From positions 24,925,989-24,989,988 of the forward strand of contig JAQNBH010000003.1 of the NCBI GenBank assembly GCA_028752905.1: a stretch of DNA of 64,000 bases, given 5' to 3'. Origin of the DNA: Cladorhizidae sp. MBARI D1340-BT2 (taxonomy: Eukaryota > Porifera > Demospongiae > Poecilosclerida > Cladorhizidae). The translations under genes and the position numbers were made by a program. The notes beneath the pieces were generated by a model. The model saw only the letters and a list, made by a program, of their open reading frames with translations, did not search any database and was not told where the DNA came from. Shown here piece by piece: positions 53,801 to 64,000 of the stretch. How positions within the stretch are numbered: position 1 is the first letter of the stretch; each line of letters opens with the position of its first letter.

Positions 53801-56300
53801 TAAGAGTACAATTCATAACTGCCCTAATTAACAAGACCAAAGTCCCAGATTTTGTCAACTGATAGAGAAGGCCCTTATCTGCAACATGTCAACAGATTAT
53901 CAATAAATGTAGTGGTTTTTCACTGGCAGGCCACCGCTTTGGCAACTGGAAAACGCCAGGAAAGATCGCAAACCTTACCACTTCAAATCACCATAACTTG
54001 CTAATACTTAGAGTAATCAAAATTTTGGCACGTACAAAAGACAGATAATTAGAAGGGCTATCCGGTGATATAAAAAATTTCTTTTTTGGGTAAAGTGTAG
54101 AAAAGTTATGAGCTTTACGGCAAAAAAGCAAGATTTTTGGGGGGGAAATGAGAAACATATAGACCAAATTAGGGCAAATATCAAGATAGAGAACACATAA
54201 TGAAACCTATCATTCGAATCATATCAAGTCCATTACAGTGAAGTGTGCATAATATTATGGATGTTTGATATCAACAGAGAGCACAGGGAGAGACCTATCT
54301 TAATAGCTATATATCAAGTTTATACAGTGAAGTGTGGAGAATCTATGAAGCTAACCTGTTTAGCATCAAGATAGAGAACACATAGAGAAACCTATCTTGT
54401 GATTCTATGTATGCAGAATATACGGATGTTTGGTATCAAGAGAGAGAACAGAGAGAGGCCTACCTTTAGAGCTATATATCAAGTCTATTCAGTGAAGTGT
54501 GGAGAATCTATGAAGCTAACATGTTTAGCTCAAGATAGAGAACACTGAGAGATACCTATCTTGCAAGTCCACTACAGTGAAGTGTGCAGAATATATGGAT
54601 GTTTGGTATCAAGAGAGAGCACTTAGAGAGTCCTATCTTAATAGCTATACATCAAGTCTATTCAGTGAAGTGTGGATAATCTACGAAGCTAAACATGTTT
54701 AGCATCAAGTAAGAGTACAATTCATAACTGCCCTAATTAACAAGACCAAAGTCCCAGATTTTGTCAACTGATAGAGAAGGCCCTTATCTGCAACATGTCA
54801 ACAGATTATCAATAAATGTAGTGGTTTTTCACTGGCAGGCCACCGCTTTGGCAACTGGAAAACGCCAGGAAAGATCGCAAACCTTACCACTTCAAATCAC
54901 CATAACTTGCTAATACTTAGAGTAATCAAAATTTTGGCACGTACAAAAGACAGATAATTAGAAGGGCTATCCGGTGATATAAATAATTTCTTTTTTGGGT
55001 AAAGTGTTGAAAAGTTATAAGCTTTACGGCAAAAAAGCAAGATTTTTGGGGGGGAAATGAGAAACATATAGACCAAATTAGGGCAAATATCAAGATAGAG
55101 AACACATAATGAAACCTATCATTCGAATCATATCACATTACAGTGAAGTGTGCAGAATATTATGGATGTTTGATATCAACAGAGAGCACAGGGAGAGACC
55201 TATCTTAATAGCTATATATCAAGTTTATACAGTGAAGTGTGGAGAATCTATGAAGCTAACCTGTTTAGCATCAAGATAGAGAACACATAGAGAAACCTAT
55301 CTTGTGATTCTATGTATGCAGAATATACGGATGTTTGGTATCAAGAGAGAGAACAGAGAGAGGCCTACCTTTAGAGCTATATATCAAGTCTATTCAGTGA
55401 AGTGTGGAGAATCTATGAAGCTAACATGTTTAGCTCAAGATAGAGAACACTGAGAGATACCTATCTTGCAAGTCCACTACAGTGAAGTGTGCAGAATATA
55501 TGGATGATTGGTATCAAGAGAGAGCACTTAGAGAGTCCTATCTTAATAGCTATACATCAAGTCTATTCAGTGAAGTGTGGATAATCTACGAAGCTAAACA
55601 TGTTTAGCATCAAGTAAGAGTACAATTCATAACTGCCCTAATTAACAAGACCAAAGTCCCAGATTTTGTCAACTGATAGAGAAGGCCCTTATCTGCAACA
55701 TGTCAACAGATTATCAATAAATGTAGTGGTTTTTCACTGGCAGGCCACCGCTTTGGCAACTGGAAAACGCCAGGAAAGATCGCAAACCTTACCACTTCAA
55801 ATCACCATAACTTGCTAATACTTAGAGTAATCAAAATTTTGGCACATACAAAAGACAGATAATTAGAAGGGCTATCCGGTGATATAAATAATTTCTTTTT
55901 TGGGTAAAGTGTAGAAAAGTTATAAGCTTTACGGCAAAAAAGCAAGATTTTTGGGGGGGAAATGAGAAACATATAGACCAAATTAGGGCAAATATCAAGA
56001 TAGAGAACACATAATGAAACCTATCATTCGAATCATATCACATTACAGTGAAGTGTGCAGAATATTATGGATGTTTGATATCAACAGAGAGCACAGGGAG
56101 AGACCTATCTTAATAGCTATATATCAAGTTTATACAGTGAAGTGTGGAGAATCTATGAAGCTAACCTGTTTAGCATCAAGATAGAGAACACATAGAGAAA
56201 CCTATCTTGTGATTCTATGTATGCAGAATATACGGATGTTTGGTATCAAGAGAGAGAACAGAGAGAGGCCTACCTTTAGAGCTATATATCAAGTCTATTC
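50863..56300. repeat. Second six-unit repeat, copy 2 (units 57-62)
   Basis: Haplotype order R-S-R-P-R-S'. Units 57-61 match units 51-55, including AGAAAGTCC (near 52811). The last unit differs: S' (CACATA, CCGGTGAT, ATAAGC, 4-bp deletion, GCAGAAT) replaces Q. S' is the haplotype of unit 18. Confidence 0.9.
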
Positions 56301-59300
56301 AGTGAAGTGTGGAGAATCTATGAAGCTAACATGTTTAGCTCAAGATAGAGAACACTGAGAGATACCTATCTTGCAAGTCCACTACAGTGAAGTGTGCAGA
56401 ATATATGGATGTTTGGTATCAAGAGAGAGCACTTAGAGAGTCCTATCTTAATAGCTATACATCAAGTCTATTCAGTGAAGTGTGGATAATCTACGAAGCT
56501 AAACATGTTTAGCATCAAGTAAGAGTACAATTCATAACTGCCCTAATTAACAAGACCAAAGTCCCAGATTTTGTCAACTGATAGAGAAGGCCCTTATCTG
56601 CAACATGTCAACAGATTATCAATAAATGTAGTGGTTTTTCACTGGCAGGCCACCGCTTTGGCAACTGGAAAACGCCAGGAAAGATCGCAAACCTTACCAC
56701 TTCAAATCACCATAACTTGCTAATACTTAGAGTAATCAAAATTTTGGCACGTACAAAAGACAGATAATTAGAAGGGCTATCCGGTGATATAAATAATTTC
56801 TTTTTTGGGTAAAGTGTAGAAAAGTTATGAGCTTTACGGCAAAAAAGCAAGATTTTTGGGGGGGAAATGAGAAACATATAGACCAAATTAGGGCAAATAT
56901 CAAGATAGAGAACACATAATGAAACCTATCATTCGAATCATATCAAGTCCATTACAGTGAAGTGTGCAGAATATTATGGATGTTTGATATCAACAGAGAG
57001 CACTATCTTAATAGCTATATATCAAGTTATTACAGTGAAGTGTGGAGAATCTATGAAGCTAACCTGTTTAGCATCAAGATAGAGAACACATAGAGAAACC
57101 TATCTTGTGATTCTATGTATGCAGAATATACGGATGTTTGGTATCAAGAGAGAGAACAGAGAGAGGCCTACCTTTAGAGCTATATATCAAGTCTATTCAG
57201 TGAAGTGTGGAGAATCTATGAAGCTAACATGTTTAGCTCAAGATAGAGAACACTGAGAGATACCTATCTTGCAAGTCCACTACAGTGAAGTGTGCAGAAT
57301 ATATGGATGTTTGGTATCAAGAGAGAGCACTTAGAGAGTCCTATCTTAATAGCTATACATCAAGTCTATTCAGTGAAGTGTGGATAATCTACGAAGCTAA
57401 ACATGTTTAGCATCAAGTAAGAGTACAATTCATAACTGCCCTAATTAACAAGACCAAAGTCCCAGATTTTGTCAACTGATAGAGAAGGCCCTTATCTGCA
57501 ACATGTCAACAGATTATCAATAAATGTAGTGGTTTTTCACTGGCAGGCCACCGCTTTGGCAACTGGAAAACGCCAGGAAAGATCGCAAACCTTACCACTT
57601 CAAATCACCATAACTTGCTAATACTTAGAGTAATCAAAATTTTGGCACGTACAAAAGACAGATAATTAGAAGGGCTATCCGGTGATATAAAAGATTTCTT
57701 TTTTGGTTAAAGTGTAGAAAAGTTATGAGCTTTACGGCAAAAAAGCAAGATTTTTGGGGGGGAAATGAGAAACATATAGACCAAATTAGGGCAAATATCA
57801 AGATAGAGAACACATAATGAAACCTATCATTCGAATCATATCAAGTCCATTACAGTGAAGTGTGCAGAATATTATGGATGTTTGATATCAACAGAGAGCA
57901 CTATCTTAATAGCTATATATCAAGTTTATACAGTGAAGTGTGGAGAATCTATGAAGCTAACCTGTTTAGCATCAAGATAGAGAACACATAGAGAAACCTA
58001 TCTTGTGATTCTATGTATGCAGAATATACGGATGTTTGGTATCAAGAGAGAGAACAGAGAGAGGCCTACCTTTAGAGCTATATATCAAGTCTATTCAGTG
58101 AAGTGTGGAGAATCTATGAAGCTAACATGTTTAGCTCAAGATAGAGAACACTGAGAGATACCTATCTTGCAAGTCCACTACAGTGAAGTGTGCAGAATAT
58201 ATGGATGTTTGGTATCAAGAGAGAGCACTTAGAGAGTCCTATCTTAATAGCTATACATCAAGTCTATTCAGTGAAGTGTGGATAATCTACGAAGCTAAAC
58301 ATGTTTAGCATCAAGTAAGAGTACAATTCATAACTGCCCTAATTAACAAGACCAAAGTCCCAGATTTTGTCAACTGATAGAGAAGGCCCTTATCTGCAAC
58401 ATGTCAACAGATTATCAATAAATGTAGTGGTTTTTCACTGGCAGGCCACCGCTTTGGCAACTGGAAAACGCCAGGAAAGATCGCAAACCTTACCACTTCA
58501 AATCACCATAACTTGCTAATACTTAGAGTAATCAAAATTTTGGCACGTACAAAAGACAGATAATTAGAAGGGCTATCCGGTGATATAAAAGATTTCTTTT
58601 TTGGTTAAAGTGTAGAAAAGTTATGAGCTTTACGGCAAAAAAGCAAGATTTTTGGGGGGGAAATGAGAAACATATAGACCAAATTAGGGCAAATATCAAG
58701 ATAGAGAACACATAATGAAACCTATCATTCGAATCATATCAAGTCCATTACAGTGAAGTTTGCAGAATATTATGGATGTTTGATATCAACAGAGAGCACA
58801 GGGAGAGACCTATCTTAATAGCTATATATCAAGTTTATACAGTGAAGTGTGGAGAATCTATGAAGCTAACCTGTTTAGCATCAAGATAGAGAACACATAA
58901 AGAAACCTATCTTGTGATTCTATGTATGCAGAATATACGGATGTTTGGTATCAAGAGAGAGAACAGAGAGAGGCCTACCTTTAGAGCTATATATCAAGTC
59001 TATTCAGTGAAGTGTGGAGAATCTATGAAGCTAACATGTTTAGCTCAAGATAGAGAACACTGAGAGATACCTATCTTGCAAGTCCACTACAGTGAAGTGT
59101 GCAGAATATATGGATGTTTGGTATCAAGAGAGAGCACTTAGAGAGTCCTATCTTAATAGCTATACATCAAGTCTATTCAGTGAAGTGTGGATAATCTACG
59201 AAGCTAAACATGTTTAGCATCAAGTAAGAGTACAATTCATAACTGCCCTAATTAACAAGACCAAAGTCCCAGATTTTGTCAACTGATAGAGAAGGCCCTT

Positions 59301-60823
59301 ATCTGCAACATGTCAACAGATTATCAATAAATGTAGTGGTTTTTCACTGGCAGGCCACCGCTTTGGCAACTGGAAAACGCCAGGAAAGATCGCAAACCTT
59401 ACCACTTCAAATCACCATAACTTGCTAATACTTAGAGTAATCAAAATTTTGGCACGTACAAAAGACGGATAATTAAAAGGGCTATCCGGTGATATAAAAA
59501 ATTTCTTTTTTGGGTAAAGTGTAGAAAAGTTATGAGCTTTACGGCAAAAAAGCAAGATTTTTGGGGGGAAAATGAGAAACATATAGACCAAATTAGGGCA
59601 AATATCAAGATAGAGAACACATAATGAAACCTATCATTCGAATCATATCAAGTCCATTACAGTGAAGTGTGCATAATATTATGGATGTTTGATATCAACA
59701 GAGAGCACAGGGAGAGACCTATCTTAATAGCTATATATCAAGTTTATACAGTGAAGTGTGGAGAATCTATGAAGCTAACCTGTTTAGCATCAAGATAGAG
59801 AACACATAGAGAAACCTATCTTGTGATTCTATGTATGCAGAATATACGGATGTTTGGTATCAAGAGAGAGAACAGAGAGAGGCCTACCTTTAGAGCTATA
59901 TATCAAGTCTATTCAGTGAAGTGTGGAGAATCTATGAAGCTAACATGTTTAGCTCAAGATAGAGAACACTGAGAGATACCTATCTTGCAAGTCCACTACA
60001 GTGAAGTGTGCAGAATATATGGATGTTTGGTATCAAGAGAGAGCACTTAGAGAGTCCTATCTTAATAGCTATACATCAAGTCTATTCAGTGAAGTGTGGA
60101 TAATCTACGAAGCTAAACATGTTTAGCATCAAGTAAGAGTACAATTCATAACTGCCCTAATTAACAAGACCAAAGTCCCAGATTTTGTCAACTGATAGAG
60201 AAGGCCCTTATCTGCAACATGTCAACAGATTATCAATAAATGTAGTGGTTTTTCACTGGCAGGCCACCGCTTTGGCAACTGGAAAACGCCAGGAAAGATC
60301 GCAAACCTTACCACTTCAAATCACCATAACTTGCTAATACTTAGAGTAATCAAAATTTTGGCACGTACAAAAGACAGATAATTAGAAGGGCTATCCGGTG
60401 ATATAAATAATTTCTTTTTTGGGTAAAGTGTAGAAAAGTTATGAGCTTTACGGCAAAAAAGCAAGATTTTTGGGGGGGAAATGAGAAACATATAGACCAA
60501 ATTAGGGCAAATATCAAGATAGAGAACACATAATGAAACCTATCATTCGAATCATATCAAGTCCATTACAGTGAAGTGTGCATAATATTATGGATGTTTG
60601 ATATCAACAGAGAGCACAGGGAGAGACCTATCTTAATAGCTATATATCAAGTTTATACAGTGAAGTGTGGAGAATCTATGAAGCTAACCTGTTTAGCATC
60701 AAGATAGAGAACACATAGAGAAACCTATCTTGTGATTCTATGTATGCAGAATATACGGATGTTTGGTATCAAGAGAGAGAACAGAGAGAGGCCTACCTTT
60801 AGAGCTATATATCAAGTCTATTC
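56301..60823. repeat. Five-unit repeat, copy 1 (units 63-67)
   Basis: Unit 63: 11-bp deletion and AAGTTATTAC. Unit 64: TATAAAAGATTT, GGTTAAAG and the 11-bp deletion. Unit 65: TATAAAAGATTT and GGTTAAAG without the deletion, with private AGTTTGCAG and ACATAAAG. Unit 66: GACGGAT, AATTAAAAGG, G6A4 and GCATAAT. Unit 67: TATAAATAATTT with GCATAAT. Total 4,523 bp. Confidence 0.9.
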
Positions 60824-63528
60824 AGTGAAGTGTGGAGAATCTATGAAGCTAACATGTTTAGCTCAAGATAGAGAACACTGAGAGATACCTATCTTGCAAG
60901 TCCACTACAGTGAAGTGTGCAGAATATATGGATGTTTGGTATCAAGAGAGAGCACTTAGAGAGTCCTATCTTAATAGCTATACATCAAGTCTATTCAGTG
61001 AAGTGTGGATAATCTACGAAGCTAAACATGTTTAGCATCAAGTAAGAGTACAATTCATAACTGCCCTAATTAACAAGACCAAAGTCCCAGATTTTGTCAA
61101 CTGATAGAGAAGGCCCTTATCTGCAACATGTCAACAGATTATCAATAAATGTAGTGGTTTTTCACTGGCAGGCCACCGCTTTGGCAACTGGAAAACGCCA
61201 GGAAAGATCGCAAACCTTACCACTTCAAATCACCATAACTTGCTAATACTTAGAGTAATCAAAATTTTGGCACGTACAAAAGACAGATAATTAGAAGGGC
61301 TATCCGGTGATATAAATAATTTCTTTTTTGGGTAAAGTGTAGAAAAGTTATGAGCTTTACGGCAAAAAAGCAAGATTTTTGGGGGGGAAATGAGAAACAT
61401 ATAGACCAAATTAGGGCAAATATCAAGATAGAGAACACATAATGAAACCTATCATTCGAATCATATCAAGTCCATTACAGTGAAGTGTGCAGAATATTAT
61501 GGATGTTTGATATCAACAGAGAGCACTATCTTAATAGCTATATATCAAGTTATTACAGTGAAGTGTGGAGAATCTATGAAGCTAACCTGTTTAGCATCAA
61601 GATAGAGAACACATAGAGAAACCTATCTTGTGATTCTATGTATGCAGAATATACGGATGTTTGGTATCAAGAGAGAGAACAGAGAGAGGCCTACCTTTAG
61701 AGCTATATATCAAGTCTATTCAGTGAAGTGTGGAGAATCTATGAAGCTAACATGTTTAGCTCAAGATAGAGAACACTGAGAGATACCTATCTTGCAAGTC
61801 CACTACAGTGAAGTGTGCAGAATATATGGATGTTTGGTATCAAGAGAGAGCACTTAGAGAGTCCTATCTTAATAGCTATACATCAAGTCTATTCAGTGAA
61901 GTGTGGATAATCTACGAAGCTAAACATGTTTAGCATCAAGTAAGAGTACAATTCATAACTGCCCTAATTAACAAGACCAAAGTCCCAGATTTTGTCAACT
62001 GATAGAGAAGGCCCTTATCTGCAACATGTCAACAGATTATCAATAAATGTAGTGGTTTTTCACTGGCAGGCCACCGCTTTGGCAACTGGAAAACGCCAGG
62101 AAAGATCGCAAACCTTACCACTTCAAATCACCATAACTTGCTAATACTTAGAGTAATCAAAATTTTGGCACGTACAAAAGACAGATAATTAGAAGGGCTA
62201 TCCGGTGATATAAAAGATTTCTTTTTTGGTTAAAGTGTAGAAAAGTTATGAGCTTTACGGCAAAAAAGCAAGATTTTTGGGGGGGAAATGAGAAACATAT
62301 AGACCAAATTAGGGCAAATATCAAGATAGAGAACACATAATGAAACCTATCATTCGAATCATATCAAGTCCATTACAGTGAAGTGTGCAGAATATTATGG
62401 ATGTTTGATATCAACAGAGAGCACTATCTTAATAGCTATATATCAAGTTTATACAGTGAAGTGTGGAGAATCTATGAAGCTAACCTGTTTAGCATCAAGA
62501 TAGAGAACACATAGAGAAACCTATCTTGTGATTCTATGTATGCAGAATATACGGATGTTTGGTATCAAGAGAGAGAACAGAGAGAGGCCTACCTTTAGAG
62601 CTATATATCAAGTCTATTCAGTGAAGTGTGGAGAATCTATGAAGCTAACATGTTTAGCTCAAGATAGAGAACACTGAGAGATACCTATCTTGCAAGTCCA
62701 CTACAGTGAAGTGTGCAGAATATATGGATGTTTGGTATCAAGAGAGAGCACTTAGAGAGTCCTATCTTAATAGCTATACATCAAGTCTATTCAGTGAAGT
62801 GTGGATAATCTACGAAGCTAAACATGTTTAGCATCAAGTAAGAGTACAATTCATAACTGCCCTAATTAACAAGACCAAAGTCCCAGATTTTGTCAACTGA
62901 TAGAGAAGGCCCTTATCTGCAACATGTCAACAGATTATCAATAAATGTAGTGGTTTTTCACTGGCAGGCCACCGCTTTGGCAACTGGAAAACGCCAGGAA
63001 AGATCGCAAACCTTACCACTTCAAATCACCATAACTTGCTAATACTTAGAGTAATCAAAATTTTGGCACGTACAAAAGACAGATAATTAGAAGGGCTATC
63101 CGGTGATATAAAAGATTTCTTTTTTGGTTAAAGTGTAGAAAAGTTATGAGCTTTACGGCAAAAAAGCAAGATTTTTGGGGGGGAAATGAGAAACATATAG
63201 ACCAAATTAGGGCAAATATCAAGATAGAGAACACATAATGAAACCTATCATTCGAATCATATCAAGTCCATTACAGTGAAGTGTGCATAATATTATGGAT
63301 GTTTGATATCAACAGAGAGCACAGGGAGAGACCTATCTTAATAGCTATATATCAAGTTTATACAGTGAAGTGTGGAGAATCTATGAAGCTAACCTGTTTA
63401 GCATCAAGATAGAGAACACATAGAGAAACCTATCTTGTGATTCTATGTATGCAGAATATACGGATGTTTGGTATCAAGAGAGAGAACAGAGAGAGGCCTA
63501 CCTTTAGAGCTATATATCAAGTCTATTC
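60824..63528. repeat. Five-unit repeat, copy 2, first three units (68-70)
   Basis: Units 68 and 69 repeat units 63 and 64 in every marker at an offset of 4,523 bp, including both 11-bp deletions and AAGTTATTAC. Unit 70 repeats TATAAAAGATTT and GGTTAAAG of unit 65, but has GCATAAT and lacks the two private changes. Whether the fourth and fifth units follow lies beyond the window. Confidence 0.88.
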
Positions 63529-64000
63529 AGTGAAGTGTGGAGAATCTATGAAGCTAACATGTTTAGCTCAAGATAGAGAACACTGAGAGATACCTATCTT
63601 GCAAGTCCACTACAGTGAAGTGTGCAGAATATATGGATGTTTGGTATCAAGAGAGAGCACTTAGAGAGTCCTATCTTAATAGCTATACATCAAGTCTATT
63701 CAGTGAAGTGTGGATAATCTACGAAGCTAAACATGTTTAGCATCAAGTAAGAGTACAATTCATAACTGCCCTAATTAACAAGACCAAAGTCCCAGATTTT
63801 GTCAACTGATAGAGAAGGCCCTTATCTGCAACATGTCAACAGATTATCAATAAATGTAGTGGTTTTTCACTGGCAGGCCACCGCTTTGGCAACTGGAAAA
63901 CGCCAGGAAAGATCGCAAACCTTACCACTTCAAATCACCATAACTTGCTAATACTTAGAGTAATCAAAATTTTGGCACGTACAAAAGACAGATAATTAGA
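63529..64000. repeat. Partial unit 71
   Basis: The first 472 bases of a unit, ending within AATTAGAAGG just before the most variable sites, so its haplotype cannot be assigned. It reads GTTTGG and CACGTAC (majority forms) and lacks the GACGGAT of unit 66. The array continues past the window edge. Confidence 0.95.

Larger units (their letters stand above)
1..64000. repeat. Satellite DNA array, about 909-bp unit, 70 complete units plus one partial
   Basis: The same unit repeats head to tail across the whole window, always in one orientation, so both array edges lie outside. Taking the unit to begin at AGTGAAGTGTGGAGAATC, starts are 1, 910, 1819, 2728, 3637, 4546, 5455, 6364, 7273, 8182, 9091, 10000, 10909, 11807, 12716, 13625, 14534, 15439, 16344, 17253, 18161, 19070, 19978, 20887, 21796, 22705, 23617, 24526, 25435, 26344, 27253, 28162, 29071, 29980, 30889, 31798, 32707, 33616, 34525, 35434, 36343, 37252, 38157, 39066, 39971, 40880, 41789, 42698, 43603, 44512, 45421, 46326, 47235, 48140, 49049, 49954, 50863, 51768, 52677, 53582, 54491, 55396, 56301, 57199, 58097, 59006, 59915, 60824, 61722, 62620 and 63529. 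Units are numbered 1-71 in this order. Most differ at only a few positions. No gene, RNA gene or intact transposon is visible. The family is not recognised. Confidence 0.98.

Noticed and set aside
1..64000. A protein with tandem repeats, since 909 is divisible by three and a frame could run through all units
   Set aside because: All six frames are stopped in each unit. The longest stop-free stretch is about 216 nt (minus strand, unit 410-625), with at most a 57-codon ATG frame of low complexity, and frames shift at the 905-, 898-, 908- and 912-bp units.
1..64000. CRISPR array
   Set aside because: The repeats are about 909 bp with sub-repeats of about 87 bp and no unique spacers; all parts of the unit recur.
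1..64000. Ribosomal DNA spacer repeats or a 5S rRNA array
   Set aside because: No rRNA gene sequence is recognisable in the unit, and nothing other than the unit occurs in 64 kb.

Overview
The window lies inside one head-to-tail satellite DNA array. It contains no gene. From base 1 to base 64,000 a unit of about 909 bp repeats with no break, no inversion and no flanking sequence: 70 complete units and a 472-bp partial one. Of the complete units, 50 are 909 bp, 12 are 905 bp, 5 are 898 bp, 2 are 908 bp and 1 is 912 bp; these lengths sum exactly to the start of the partial unit. Every frame is closed by stop codons on both strands. The organism is very probably a eukaryote, judging from the array size, the homogeneity, a GC content near 37% and strong CpG depletion (9 CpG per unit, roughly a third of expectation). 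CAG/CTG is not depleted, which hints weakly at an animal rather than a plant. I do not recognise the satellite family or species.

Each unit has two parts. About 524 bp is six diverged sub-repeats averaging 87 bp, in two alternating types called X and Y here (X begins AGTGAAGTGTGGA, Y begins AGTGAAGTGTGCA). One X sub-repeat is interrupted by an unrelated module of about 385 bp (unit positions 220-604). ATCAAG stands at both junctions, a perfect 16-bp palindrome abuts the left one, and a 10-bp inverted repeat lies near the two ends. Most differences between units fall in about 130 bp of this module (unit positions 435-564), which is rich in A- and T-tracts.

The variants show a mosaic of higher-order repeats. 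Units 2-7 and 8-13 (910-11,806) are two copies of a six-unit repeat (5,454 bp). Units 20-23 and 24-27 are two different two-unit repeats. Units 28-39 are mixed or plain. Units 40-62 (35,434-56,300) are built from a few recurrent haplotypes, giving a three-unit repeat (2,723 bp) and a second six-unit repeat (5,442 bp). Units 63-70 are a five-unit repeat (4,523 bp). Units 16-18 carry the haplotypes of units 60-62, 39,957 bp away. The picture is of a young, actively exchanging array, perhaps centromeric or heterochromatic. The strongest points of novelty are the interrupted-sub-repeat structure, the hot window of variation and the changing higher-order register within one array.
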